A DNA stretch of 64,000 bases from DATEDA01 sp963789885 (GCA_963789885.1 CAWBNB010000064.1:124001-188000); one strand, 5' to 3'; counted from the first letter of the stretch, positions 1 through 9,488 are shown. Notes: generated from the sequence alone by a model not told the origin. Translations and numbers: made by a program.

Positions 1-157
1 CGTATTCGCGCAGATCGACCTCCTCCGCGGGGAGATCGTCGGGCAGCGATCGCAGCACCACGGTCCGGCCGGCGCGCACCTGGTCGAAGAGCCAGTCCAT
101 CCGCATCGCGGACGGACCGCGCGCCACCGCCTCGACGCCCCCGACCGCGACGGAGCA
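1..157 (-). pseudogene. GAF-domain protein fragment (runs off left edge, cut at its N-terminal side)
   Basis: Reading the minus strand from about base 157 leftwards gives an open frame resembling the middle of a GAF sensor domain: an Ala-Val-Gly-Gly-Val-Glu-Ala stretch, then MDWLFDQVRAG, VVLRSLPDDLP and a charged AEEVDLREY. GAF domains of sensor kinases commonly have this order (F-P-W-L, R-x-G, x-LPxEA). The C-terminal part lies beyond base 1. On the other side the domain similarity stops near base 157, where a plus-strand gene fragment begins. An in-frame ATG at base 106 could start a shorter product but would split the domain. The family call comes from residue pattern only, without an alignment. 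Confidence 0.45.
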
Positions 158-592
158 GCCAAACAGGACGACACCAAGACGGACGACGTCCCGGGCGCAG
201 GTCTCGGGTTCGTAAACGTGTTCGACGCGAACGGCAAGCTGATTCGCCGGGTTGCCTCCCGGGGCAAGCTCAATGCGCCCTGGGGTCTCGCGCTCGCACC
301 GGCCAATTTCGGCAAGTTCAGCGATCGGCTGCTGGTGGGCAACTTCGGCGACGGCGCCGTTCTCGCTTTCGACCCGCACAACGGCGAATTCGTGGGCCGT
401 CTGCGCAAGCCCGACGGGCGGCTGCTAAAGATCGATGGACTGTGGGCTCTCGTGTTCGGCAATGGGTTTCAGAACCAGCCGACGAGCACCCTGTTCTTTA
501 CCGCAGGGCCGAACGATGAAAATCACGGCCTGTATGGTTCGATCACGCCGGCGCCGGGGGGACGGGACGATGACCGCGACGACGATGACTGA
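158..592 (+). CDS. TIGR03118-family protein, C-terminal part (5' truncated)
   Basis: The frame from base 158 to the TGA at 590-592 reads AKQDDTKTDDVPGAG, then NVFDANGKLIRRVASRGKLN, PWGLALAPANFGKFS, LLVGNFGDGAVLAFDP, IDGLWALVFGNG and LFFTAGPNDENHGLYGSI. This run of motifs is typical of the C-terminal half of TIGR03118 proteins, secreted beta-propeller-like proteins of unknown function. Full members are well over 300 residues, so only the last ~145 are here. A GTG at 218 is available but lies inside the conserved domain and is not a credible start. The protein ends in an Asp-rich tail (DDDRDDDD). The 5' loss coincides with the loss of the GAF fragment on the other strand. Confidence 0.7.
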   Translation, partial: AKQDDTKTDDVPGAGLGFVNVFDANGKLIRRVASRGKLNAPWGLALAPANFGKFSDRLLVGNFGDGAVLAFDPHNGEFVGRLRKPDGRLLKIDGLWALVFGNGFQNQPTSTLFFTAGPNDENHGLYGSITPAPGGRDDDRDDDD

Positions 593-934
593 AGGGCGCT
601 GACGAAGCACCTACGCCGCCGGTCGTGCACGATCGGCGGTCGACTCGGTCGTCGGTTCCATCCCGCAACGCCAGGCTTCAGGGCTTGACCGGTCTCCCAG
701 GTATCGCGCGCAGACCGTGCTTTCCTGACAGCCTGCTGACGAGAGCGCGGCAGCGCCCGCAAGCGGGGCGTTGCGAATTAAGCCATCGGACTTATTGCGA
801 ACGCGAACTCTGGGGCGCAAGAATTCCCCGAGCTTCGTGCGGGCGTTTCCTTGATCAGGTACTTGCACCGCCTGCCCGTCTCGAAACCAGTCCGTTCCGA
901 TCACAGTCCTGGACGCACAGGGGGGAGCAACGTC
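593..934. other. intergenic region without recognised genes (342 bp)
   Basis: Between the TIGR03118 fragment and the nucleoside-phosphorylase-like gene I see no protein family, RNA gene or clear hairpin terminator. Open frames here overlap one another and show no family motifs. The last 20 bases carry the ribosome binding site of the next gene. Confidence 0.5.
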
Positions 935-2095
935 ATGGTCGTCGGTTCACAGTGGGTCGCGCACAATCTCGGCTTCGATCCGGTCAGGTCCCCCGCACCC
1001 TCGTCGACGTTCGCGTTCGCACCGGCAGCCCGATCGTCGAGCCCCGCGGACCTGCAGCGCGAGATCATCGATTTCGATTCGGAATCGCCGGCGGGACGGG
1101 AGTTCCTGGCGTTCACGACCGCAACCGGGCTCTCGCGATACACGGACGTGACGTGGCCGCAAGGTCTCGCGCCGCGAACCGGCCCGACGCCCCGCGGAGG
1201 CAGCGGCGACCCCCTGCCCCGCGCCGACGTCCTTGTCGTCACCTGGACCGTCGATGAAGGCCACGCGCTCAGCCGTGTGCTGACGCCGGGCAAGGACTCC
1301 CGAAACGACTATCGCCCGTACACGCACAACTACGCTGCGATTTCCCGGAAGATGCGCAGCGGCTGTCCCGCGGTCGAGGCGAAGCGATTGGGGGCGTACT
1401 GGACCACCGCGATCGGTGGCACCTCGGTGGTCGTGTTCAAGTCCGACTCGCACATGTCGCAGGACGGCCCGGAGCTTCCGAACATCGATGTCTGGCAGCA
1501 GATCATCGACGAGGTGCGGCCCAAGCTCGTGCTGACGACCGGGACCGCGGGAGGGATCGGCAAGCAGTTCGAAGTGGGCGATGTCGTAGTGAGCCCGGTC
1601 GTGCGCTTCGACTGCACCTCGAAGTTCAAGCGCGAACCCTTTCGGCAGGCCCACTACGCCAGTGCTCCGCCGCGGAAAAAGCACCTTGCGACGGCGCGAT
1701 CGCTTTTTCGGTTCAACGCAGGGCAGCTGCCACGGGACAATACGCGGCAACCCAAGATCTTCTCGGTGTCGCCCGGCGACCTGAAGTCCTCGGTCGTCAC
1801 CACGGATTTTTTCGGCTTCGACACCTCGGACGATCACTATCACCTGCAGGGACTTGGCGACGTCTCGGAGATGGGCGACGCGGTGCTCGGGCTCGTTTGC
1901 AGCCAGATGGGCACTAACGCGCCCCGATGGCTCGCGGTCCGGAACGTTTCGGATCCGGAGATCAAGGCAGAAGGCACACTCAAGCAGCAGGCAGCGATTG
2001 CCGCGCAGATCTACAAGGGCTTTGGTCGCTGGAGCTCGGTCTGTAGCGCAATTACCTGCTGGGCGCTCATAGCGACCGAAAGCGAAAGCAACTAG
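935..2095 (+). CDS. nucleoside phosphorylase-fold (PNP/UDP superfamily) protein
   Basis: The product has 386 residues. ATG at 935 is chosen because GGGGGAG lies 7 bases upstream; the frame stays open to a TTG at 851. After ~95 variable residues comes ADVLVVTWTVDEGHAL, the first strand of the phosphorylase/nucleosidase fold. Next are LVLTTGTAGGIGKQFEVGDV followed by VVSPVVRFDC, the glycine-rich phosphate/substrate loop, and near the C-terminus SEMGDAVLGL and LAVRNVSDPEI, which correspond to the E-M-E and R-x-V-S-D motifs of purine nucleoside phosphorylases and MTA/SAH nucleosidases. The Asp of RNVSDPE is the usual purine-binding acid. The substrate cannot be told. It is longer than housekeeping enzymes (230-300 residues) and resembles stand-alone or effector-type members. 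It converges on the next gene with overlapping stop codons. Confidence 0.7.
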   Translation: MVVGSQWVAHNLGFDPVRSPAPSSTFAFAPAARSSSPADLQREIIDFDSESPAGREFLAFTTATGLSRYTDVTWPQGLAPRTGPTPRGGSGDPLPRADVLVVTWTVDEGHALSRVLTPGKDSRNDYRPYTHNYAAISRKMRSGCPAVEAKRLGAYWTTAIGGTSVVVFKSDSHMSQDGPELPNIDVWQQIIDEVRPKLVLTTGTAGGIGKQFEVGDVVVSPVVRFDCTSKFKREPFRQAHYASAPPRKKHLATARSLFRFNAGQLPRDNTRQPKIFSVSPGDLKSSVVTTDFFGFDTSDDHYHLQGLGDVSEMGDAVLGLVCSQMGTNAPRWLAVRNVSDPEIKAEGTLKQQAAIAAQIYKGFGRWSSVCSAITCWALIATESESN

Positions 2096-4650
2096 ACCCA
2101 GACCATCAGCCCGAGCTCGAAGGGGTGCGTCAGCGCCTCGATGCAGGGATACGCGCGGATGCGGTAGTCGAGCCGGCCACAGAGCTCGGGCGAGAGATCG
2201 AGGACGAAGCGGTGCTCGCCGGCCTCGGTCATCGTGCCGTCGAACACGAGATCCTGGCGCACGCGGCGGTCCTCCGGCTCGCGCGTGCCGCGCGCGAGGA
2301 GGCACTCGACGACGACGTCGCCCGGCGCGAGCCCGTTCAGCTTCGCCGCGACCTCGATGCGGATCGTCTCCCCGAACCGGATCCGCCGCGGCGGCGGATC
2401 GAGCCGGCGCAGGCCGACGCCCGGCCAGGCCGCGCGCACGCGCGCCTTCCACTCGGCGACCTCGCGCGCGCGGCGGAAGTGGCCTTCCGAGTACCGCCGC
2501 CACTGCTGCGAGGCGGGCAGGTAGAACTTGCCGACGTACTCGTGGACCATCCGCGCGGCGTTGAACCGCGGCAGGATCGAGGCCATCGACCGCTTGGCGA
2601 TCTTGATCCATTCCGGCGAGTAGCCGCCCGGTCCGCGCTTGTAGTACAGCGGGATCACCTGGTCCTGCAGCAGCTCGTAGAGCGTCTGCGCCTCCTCGCG
2701 GTTGCGGCGGTACTGTTCGAGGGCGCTCGACGCGGGCTTGATCGCCCAGCCGTTGTCCCCCTCGTAGCCCTCGCCCCACCAGCCGTCGAGCACCGAGAGG
2801 TTGATGACCCCGTTCATCGCCGCCTTCATGCCCGAGGTGCCCGAGGCCTCGAGCGGGTAGATCGGGTTGTTGAGCCACACGTCGACGCCCGACACGAGCC
2901 GGCGCGCGAGGCGGAGATCGTAGCCTTCGACGAGCAGGAGCTTGCCCTCGAACTCCGGCGTCTTCGAGATGCTGGTGAGGCTCCGGATCATGTCCTGCCC
3001 CGGCCCGTCGGCCGGATGCGCCTTGCCCGCAAAGATGAACAGCACCGGCCGCGCGGGGTCGTCGACGATCTTGCGCAGCTCGTCCAGGCTCTCGGCGAGC
3101 AGGGTCGCCCGCTTGTACGTCGCGAAGCGCCGGCCGAACCCGATCGTGAGCACACCCGGATCGTCGGGGTTCGCGAGGCGAAGCATGCGGTCGAGGTGCG
3201 ACTCGCTCCCCTGGTTGCGGAAGTGCTGGCGCTGCATGCGGTAGCGCACGAGGTGGAACATGCGCGTCTTCAGGTGCTGCCGCACGCTCCAGAAGATGTG
3301 GTCGGGCATGTCGGCGAGCCCGTCCCACAGCTCGGGGTCGCCCATGCGCTGGCGCCAGCCGTAGCCGAGGAAGCGGTCGAAGAGGTCCATCCACTCGGTA
3401 GCGAGGAACGTCGCGACGTGCACGCCGTTCGTCACCGACGCGACCGGGTTCTCCTCGGCGGGGATCTGCGGCCAGAGCCCGGCCAGCATCCGCGACGACA
3501 CGCCGCCGTGGATGCGCGACACGCCGTTGTGGAAGCGCGAGCCGCGCACCGCGAGCGCGGTCATGTTGAACTCGGAGTCGCCGGGCGTGCGGCCGAGCGC
3601 GAGCAGGTCGTCGATCGCGATGCCGGCGTCGCGGCAGAACCCCTCGAAGTAGCCGCGGATCATGTCCTCGGCGAAGTGGTCGTGCCCGGCGGCGACCGCC
3701 GTGTGCGTCGTGAACACCGTGTTCGCGGCGGCCGCCTCGAGCGCGGTGCGAAAGTCGTGCCCCTGCCCCATCAGCCCGCGGATGCGCTCGAGCAGGAGGA
3801 ACGCGGCGTGACCTTCGTTGATGTGCCAGACCGTCGGCTTGATGCCCAGCGTGGCGAGCGCGCGCGCCCCGCCGACGCCGAGCACGATCTCCTGCTCGAG
3901 GCGCGTCGTGCGGTCGCCGCCGTAGAGGCGGTGGGTGATGTCGCGGTCGTGCTCCGGGTTCTCGGGGAGCTCGGTGTCGAGGAGGTAGAGCGTCACGTGG
4001 CCGACGCGCACCTGCCACACCTTCGCGATCACCGACCGGCCGGGCAGCTCGACCTGGACGCGCAGATCCCGGCCGTCGCTCGTCTCGACCGGCGCCACCG
4101 GCAGGTCGTCGAAGTCGGAGTCGACGTACTCCGCCTGCTGCGCGCCCTCGGTGTCGATCGTCTGGAAGAAGTAGCCCTGCCGGTAGAGCAGCCCGACGCC
4201 GACGAACGGCAGCCGCATGTCGCTCGCCGCCTTGCAGTGGTCGCCGGCGAGGATGCCGAGGCCGCCGGAGTAGATCGGCAGGCTCTCGTGGAAGCCGAAC
4301 TCGGCGCAGAAGTAGGCGACGAGATCGCTCTGCCGGAGCCACTCCGACCCGTCGCGGCGCAGCGGCTCGCTGTGATAGGTGTCGTAGGCGGAGAGGATGC
4401 GGTTGAAGTTGCTGAGGAAGACCGAGTCGTCGGCGGAGTCGACGAGCCGCTTCTCGTCGATCCGCTTCAGGAGCGCCTTCGGGCTATGGGCGACCGCGTC
4501 CCAGAGCGGCGGATGGAGGCGCGCAAACAGCTCGCGCGTCGGCCGATCCCAGCTGTACCAGAGGTTGTTCGCAAGCTCCTCGAGCCGCGCGAGGCGGCGC
4601 GGGATGCGCGGATTGACCTCGAGGACGTAGGTGGTGCCGGGCGGTGGCAT
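2092..4650 (-). CDS. glgP: alpha-glucan (glycogen) phosphorylase
   Basis: This 852-residue enzyme should release glucose-1-phosphate from glycogen or maltodextrin using PLP in the cytoplasm. The N-terminal ~110 residues look like the DUF3417 extension of the short GlgP family (NLWYSWDRPTRELF). The catalytic core follows, with AYFCAEFGFHESLPIYSGGLG, the WHINEGHAAF segment and the PLP loop EASGTSGMKAAMNG, whose Lys (about residue 609) binds the cofactor. The start at 4650 agrees with the family N-terminus, although the frame is open to 4851; no strong ribosome binding site is visible. No other glycogen genes are adjacent. Its TAG stop shares the bases CTAG (2092-2095) with the stop of the convergent gene. 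Confidence 0.93.
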   Translation of the reverse strand: MPPPGTTYVLEVNPRIPRRLARLEELANNLWYSWDRPTRELFARLHPPLWDAVAHSPKALLKRIDEKRLVDSADDSVFLSNFNRILSAYDTYHSEPLRRDGSEWLRQSDLVAYFCAEFGFHESLPIYSGGLGILAGDHCKAASDMRLPFVGVGLLYRQGYFFQTIDTEGAQQAEYVDSDFDDLPVAPVETSDGRDLRVQVELPGRSVIAKVWQVRVGHVTLYLLDTELPENPEHDRDITHRLYGGDRTTRLEQEIVLGVGGARALATLGIKPTVWHINEGHAAFLLLERIRGLMGQGHDFRTALEAAAANTVFTTHTAVAAGHDHFAEDMIRGYFEGFCRDAGIAIDDLLALGRTPGDSEFNMTALAVRGSRFHNGVSRIHGGVSSRMLAGLWPQIPAEENPVASVTNGVHVATFLATEWMDLFDRFLGYGWRQRMGDPELWDGLADMPDHIFWSVRQHLKTRMFHLVRYRMQRQHFRNQGSESHLDRMLRLANPDDPGVLTIGFGRRFATYKRATLLAESLDELRKIVDDPARPVLFIFAGKAHPADGPGQDMIRSLTSISKTPEFEGKLLLVEGYDLRLARRLVSGVDVWLNNPIYPLEASGTSGMKAAMNGVINLSVLDGWWGEGYEGDNGWAIKPASSALEQYRRNREEAQTLYELLQDQVIPLYYKRGPGGYSPEWIKIAKRSMASILPRFNAARMVHEYVGKFYLPASQQWRRYSEGHFRRAREVAEWKARVRAAWPGVGLRRLDPPPRRIRFGETIRIEVAAKLNGLAPGDVVVECLLARGTREPEDRRVRQDLVFDGTMTEAGEHRFVLDLSPELCGRLDYRIRAYPCIEALTHPFELGLMVWV

Positions 4651-4854
4651 AGAGGTGGGTATTGTTCCATGTTCGGTGCGAGCGGGAAACGCTTGGTGCA
4701 CGCGCCGTTCGCCCACGCGCGACGCGCACTGGAGCGGTGCGCCGCGCACGTTCGCAGAGCGAGAGCGTGGCATCTTGCGCCTCGCGGTGGGCAGCGCAGC
4801 GGTCTCGGTCCGGCGTTCGGCATAATCCGACCTCCTCCGACTGCGGAACATCCG

Positions 4855-5082
4855 ATGACCCGACTCGGTTCAGTGCTGGCTGGAATCGCGACCGTGCTCG
4901 GTGCCGCTACCGTCCAGGGCGCCGGCATCAAGATCGAGGCGCGCGACGGCGTGGTCACGCTACGCGGCGTCGTCGAGCAGGCAAGCGTCATCCCCCGGGC
5001 CGAGGCCATCGCACTGACGGTCTCCGGCGTCAAGGCGGTCGACAACAAGCTGATCGCGTGGTCGCTCTTCGAGCACGACTGA
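4855..5082 (+). CDS. small secreted BON-domain protein
   Basis: The product has 75 residues. The N-terminus (GSVLAGIATVLGAATVQGAG) looks like a signal peptide. The rest, IEARDGVVTLRGVVEQ through AEAIALTVSGVKAVDNKLI, is one BON repeat, a domain found in periplasmic proteins such as OsmY that is thought to bind membranes or phospholipids. ATG at 4855 directly precedes the signal-like segment. A possible -10 (CATAAT, 4821-4826) lies 29 bases upstream, without a convincing -35. It is divergent from the glucan phosphorylase and convergent with the histidine kinase. Confidence 0.75.
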   Translation: MTRLGSVLAGIATVLGAATVQGAGIKIEARDGVVTLRGVVEQASVIPRAEAIALTVSGVKAVDNKLIAWSLFEHD

Positions 5083-5121
5083 GCGGCCCCTGCCCGCCCG
5101 CCGGCCGGTGCGCGACGGCCG

Positions 5122-6419
5122 CTAGCCCGCCGCCGCGCGCCCGAACCTCAGCCGTGCGCAGAGCCCCGGTCCGCCGTCGCGGTCGCGCAACTCGACGGTC
5201 GCGCCGTGACGGGCGGCGATCTCGCGCACGATGGCGAGCCCGAGGCCGCTGCCCGAGCCGGTGGCGGCCTCGCCGCGGCGGAACCGGTCGAAGACGCGCT
5301 CGCGCTCCGCGGGCGGAATCCCCGGTCCACTGTCGAGCACCTCGGCCACGGCCTCCCCGCCTTCGGTATAGATGTGCACGTCCACCTTTCCGCCGGGCGG
5401 CGAGTAGCGGATCGCGTTGTCGACGAGATTGCCGAGCGCGACTCGCAGGCCCTCCGGATCGCCCTCGACTTCCGCGCCGGCCGCGTCCAGTCCGAGATCG
5501 ACGCCGCGCGCCACGGCCTGCTCCGACTGCTCGACGACCACTTCGCGCGCGAGGGCGGCGAGGTCGACCCGCGCCCGCGGCCGATCCGCCGCGTCGTCCT
5601 GCCGCGCGAGATCGAGGAGCTGACCAACCAGCCGCACGGCGCGCTGCACGCCGGACCTGAGCCGCGCGAGCGCCTGGTCGCGTTCGGCGCCCTCGGGCAC
5701 GCGCTCGAGGAGCTGGAGCTGCAGCCCGACCGCCGTGAGAGGCGTGCGCAGCTCGTGCGCGGCGTCCGCGATGAACGCCCGCTCCCGCTCGAGCGCGCGC
5801 CCGAGGCGGTCCAGGAGGTCGTTGAGCGACGCGACCAGGGGCCGCAGCTCCTCGGGCAGGCCGGCTTCCGGGAGCGGTGCGAGCGCGCGCGGTCCGCGCG
5901 CCGCGAGCGACTGCGCGAGGCCGGTGAGCGGCCCGAGCCCGCGCCCGACGACGAGCCAGATGAGGGCCGCGAGCAGCGGCAGCGCCACGATCACCGGCAC
6001 GAGCACGCGGACGGCGCTCTTCGCCGCGCGGTCGCGCCGCAGGCTCATCGGCTGGGCGACCTGGACGATCTGGCTCGCGGCGTCGATGCGGTAGACGCGC
6101 CAGTCGCCGTTCGAGGAGGCAACGGTGCTCAGGCCGCGCGGCGCGAGCACCAGCGGGACGACGCGTGGGCTCGACACGAACACGACGCCACCGTCGACGC
6201 GCCACACCTGGACCAGGAAGTCGTCGGCGTCGATCGCGGCCGCGCCGCGTCCTTCGAAGATGCGGTCGCGGAGCGCGATCCCCATCTGCTCGAGCTGGTA
6301 GTCGAAGAGCTCGTTCGCCTGCTCGTAGGCCGAGCGGTAGACGGCGAATGCGACGAGCGCGCCGGCGATCGCGGCCGTCGCGAGCAGTCCGGCGAGCAGG
6401 GTGCGCCGGATCGAGGTCA

Positions 6420-6420
<1 letters not shown>
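5122..6420 (-). CDS. sensor histidine kinase (QseC/TctE/PmrB type)
   Basis: The product has 432 residues. The GTG start at 6420 overlaps the regulator's TAG stop by one base, so the two genes are translationally coupled. TM1 (residues ~8-28) and TM2 (~137-159) flank a periplasmic segment of about 105 residues, followed by a HAMP-like linker. The HisKA box FIADAAHELRTPLTAV has phospho-accepting His222. The ATPase domain shows the N box (GNLVDNAIRYSP), the G1 box (VLDSGPGIPP) and the G2 box (GSGSGLGLAI). The layout matches the QseC/PmrB/TctE class that partners OmpR-family regulators. It is the last gene of the degP operon, so its signal may be envelope damage (inference). Confidence 0.9.
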
Positions 6421-7079
<659 letters not shown>

Positions 7080-7166
7080 CGGACACCTGCAAAAGTGCGG
7101 GCGGCGCGCTCGAGAGAGCCGCGCCGCCCGGAATTGTGAACGACTTCGGGCGGCGGTCCCGCCCCG

Positions 7167-7628
7167 CTACAGTTTCATCTTCCACACGAACGCGACCCGC
7201 GCCGAGGCGGAGGCGGCGACCCGGACGTCCCGCTCGAGCGTGTGGCCGAAGTACGTCGCCCGCACCGTGTAGTCGCCGTCGGGCAGCTTCGCCAGCAGGT
7301 ACGGCCCGTCGGACCGCACCGCGAGCACGTTCACGCCCCGGTCGTCGATCACGAGCACGTCGACGTCGGCGACGTAGGCGTCGTGATCGGCGGCCCTGCG
7401 GATGAACTCCAGCGCCAGCGGAAACTTGCATTGCGCCTGCCGCAGGGCGACGTACTCCGCCTCCCCGATGCCGCCGGTGACGTACTGGATCTCGCCGTGC
7501 GTCTTGAGCGGCGGCAGCGGGACCATCACGCCGCCGGGCCCCCGGGTGAGCGTCCAGACGACCGCCCCGTTCCGGGGCCGGAGCCCCGGATACCGCAGCT
7601 TGTACCGCCTCCGGATGGGGTGGGCCAT
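7167..7628 (-). CDS. uncharacterised protein with C-terminal carboxypeptidase-regulatory-like segment
   Basis: The product has 153 residues and no function I recognise. The first ~50 residues are basic and contain a Pro-Leu-rich stretch. The middle (GEIQYVTGGIGEAEYVALRQ) resembles proteins that present a periplasmic beta-rich domain. The last ~55 residues (GPYLLAKLPDGDYTVRATYFGHTLERDVRV) look like a carboxypeptidase-regulatory/transthyretin-like beta sandwich. The start at 7628 is 11 bases after the degP stop, so it belongs to the degP operon. No signal peptide is evident from this start, which leaves its location open. Confidence 0.6.
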   Translation of the reverse strand: MAHPIRRRYKLRYPGLRPRNGAVVWTLTRGPGGVMVPLPPLKTHGEIQYVTGGIGEAEYVALRQAQCKFPLALEFIRRAADHDAYVADVDVLVIDDRGVNVLAVRSDGPYLLAKLPDGDYTVRATYFGHTLERDVRVAASASARVAFVWKMKL

Positions 7629-7639
7629 CGCGCGGGCGC

Positions 7640-9094
7640 TCAGCCCATGTTCACCGGCACGTAGATCTGGGCGTCCTCGCGCTGGACGAGCACGGCGATC
7701 GACTTGGCGTTGCCGCCGACGAGCTTCCGCAGCTCGTCGACCGACTTCACCGGCGTGCCGTTCACCGCGAGGATGACGTCGCCCCGCTGGATGCCGGCCT
7801 TCTCCGCCGGGCCGGAGACGCTCTCGACCACGAGCCCCTCCTTGCCGCCGATCTCCTTGCGCTCCTCGGCGGAAAGCGCCCGCACCGCGACGCCGAGCTT
7901 GCCCTGCGGCTCGGCCGAGCGTTGCGCGGCGTCGGCCACCTTGGCGTCCTTCGCCTCGCCGACGGTGACCGCGAGCTCCTTCGCCGCGCCGTCGCGCCAG
8001 ACCTCGAGCGTCGCCCGGGTCCCGGGCTTCGTCTCGGCGATGCGCCGCGCGAGGTCCCCCGAACGGTCGATCGCCGTGCCGTCGAGCTTGAGCACGACGT
8101 CGCCCGCCTTGAGGCCGGCCTGCTCCGCCGGGCTCGCCTTCTCGACCGAGCTGACCAGCGCGCCGGTGGCGGCCTTCATCCCGAACGAGCTCGCGAGCGA
8201 CTGCGTGACCTCCTGGATGCCGACGCCGAGCCGGCCGCGGACCACGCGGCCGTTTGCCGCGAGCTGGTCCTTCACGTTGAGCGCGACGTCGATCGGGATC
8301 GCGAACGAGATCCCCTGGTAACCGCCGGTGCGGCTGAAGATCTGCGAGTTGATCCCGATCACCTCGCCGGCCATGTTGAAGAGCGGCCCGCCGGAGTTGC
8401 CCGGGTTGACGGCGACGTCGGTCTGGATGAACGGCACGTAGCTCGAGTCGGGCAGCGCGCGGCCGGTCGCGCTCACGACGCCCGCGGTGACGCTGTTCTC
8501 GAGGCCGAACGGGGAACCGATCGCGGCCACCCACTCGCCGGGCCGCAGCGTCTTCGGATCGCCGAACTTGACGGTCGGGAGGCCGGTGGCCTCGATCTTG
8601 AGCAGCGCGACGTCGGTGCGCGCGTCGGCGCCGACCACCCGCGCTTTCAGCTCGCGCCGGTCGGCGAGCTTGACCGTCACGTCGGTCGCGTTCTCGACGA
8701 CGTGAGCGTTGGTGAGGATGTACCCGTCGCCGCTCACGATGAAGCCGGAGCCCATCCCGTGCTTCGGCATGCCGCCTTTCGGCATCGGCATCTGGAAGCG
8801 CTTGAAGAGCTCGGAGAACGGGTCGTTCTCGTCCTGCGGCTGCCGCGGCATGGCCTGCGCCGCCGGCACGGTCGCGTCGACGGTGATGTTGACGACCGCC
8901 GGACCGTACTCGCGGACGAGCTGCGAGAAATCGGGGAGCTGCGCGAGCCGCTCCGCCGGCCGCGCGGCGGGCGCGGCAGCAGCTGCCGTCTGCGCGTGCG
9001 AGGTCTCGATGAATTCGCGTCCCATGTAACCGCCACCGAGTGCGGCGATCACCGCCGCGGCGATCAGGCTGCGCGAGAGGGTCTTCGTTGGCAT
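7640..9094 (-). CDS. degP: DegP/HtrA-type periplasmic serine protease
   Basis: This 484-residue Do-family protease degrades or refolds damaged envelope proteins. The start at 9094 has AGGA six bases upstream; the frame is open to 9151. A hydrophobic signal or anchor spans residues ~9-25. The trypsin-like domain has catalytic His131 (ILTNAHVV), Asp161 (ARTDVALL) and Ser234 (NPGNSGGP). Two PDZ domains follow, the first around residues 275-365 and the second in the last ~90 residues (GDVILAVNGTPVKSVDELRK). It is the first gene of the operon with the small protein and the two-component pair. A CTTAAG direct repeat lies 72-88 bases before the start codon. Confidence 0.95.
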   Translation of the reverse strand: MPTKTLSRSLIAAAVIAALGGGYMGREFIETSHAQTAAAAAPAARPAERLAQLPDFSQLVREYGPAVVNITVDATVPAAQAMPRQPQDENDPFSELFKRFQMPMPKGGMPKHGMGSGFIVSGDGYILTNAHVVENATDVTVKLADRRELKARVVGADARTDVALLKIEATGLPTVKFGDPKTLRPGEWVAAIGSPFGLENSVTAGVVSATGRALPDSSYVPFIQTDVAVNPGNSGGPLFNMAGEVIGINSQIFSRTGGYQGISFAIPIDVALNVKDQLAANGRVVRGRLGVGIQEVTQSLASSFGMKAATGALVSSVEKASPAEQAGLKAGDVVLKLDGTAIDRSGDLARRIAETKPGTRATLEVWRDGAAKELAVTVGEAKDAKVADAAQRSAEPQGKLGVAVRALSAEERKEIGGKEGLVVESVSGPAEKAGIQRGDVILAVNGTPVKSVDELRKLVGGNAKSIAVLVQREDAQIYVPVNMG

Positions 9095-9165
9095 GCGGGT
9101 TCCTTTCTCCATCGTCGAAGGGGCGCGGAAAGCGCGCCCGGATGCCCGCACGCTACGCGGCCAAA

Positions 9166-9182
9166 CTTAAGGGAGTCTTAAG
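9166..9182. promoter_or_regulatory. CTTAAG-N5-CTTAAG direct repeat, probable response-regulator box
   Basis: The sequence is CTTAAG GGAGT CTTAAG, an exact direct repeat with 11-bp period, which is the published form of PmrA/QseB-type boxes. Each half is palindromic, so it reads the same on both strands. It stands 72 bp from the degP start and 64 bp from the divergent lipoprotein start. For the lipoprotein gene, CATAAT (9199-9204) sits where a -10 would fall, and the box covers the matching -35 position. Binding by the regulator at 6420-7079 is inference from family and location. Confidence 0.65.
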
Positions 9183-9245
9183 AGGCGGCCGCGTGGCGCA
9201 TAATCCGCCCCCGCGGCGGAGACGAAAGATGAAGGAGGTCCTTGC

Positions 9246-9488
9246 ATGCGACTGACAGGAACAATCGTGGGCGTCGCGGCGATTGCGGTTCTTGCCGCGT
9301 GCGCTGGCTCCTCGAGCTATTTCAATCCGGCGACCGGCCAGACGATCAACGCCGACGGCCCCACCGACAACCCCGACCTGACGGCGTGCCGCGCCGAGTA
9401 CCAGCAGGCGTTCGCGCAGGGCCCGGCACTCTGGATGGGTGAGATCGTCCCGGCCTGCATGAAGATGCGCGGGTGGGTCAAGCAGTAA
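9246..9488 (+). CDS. small lipoprotein
   Basis: The product has 80 residues. A strong ribosome binding site (AAGGAGGT) lies 7 bases before ATG 9246. The N-terminus is a lipoprotein signal, IVGVAAIAVLAAC, with lipobox LAAC and modified Cys19. The mature part is short and polar (NPATGQTINADGP) with two more cysteines (CRAEYQQAF and PACMKM) that could form a disulfide. The GWVKQ end resembles small outer-membrane lipoproteins of Gram-negative bacteria; no function is assigned. It is divergent from degP and shares the CTTAAG-box promoter region. Confidence 0.75.
   Translation: MRLTGTIVGVAAIAVLAACAGSSSYFNPATGQTINADGPTDNPDLTACRAEYQQAFAQGPALWMGEIVPACMKMRGWVKQ

Noticed and set aside
947..4342. Very long minus-strand frame of over 1100 codons rich in Arg, Ala and Pro
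   Set aside because: It is a shadow frame of glgP and of the phosphorylase-fold gene; no family motifs, and composition is typical of off-frame reading in GC-rich DNA.
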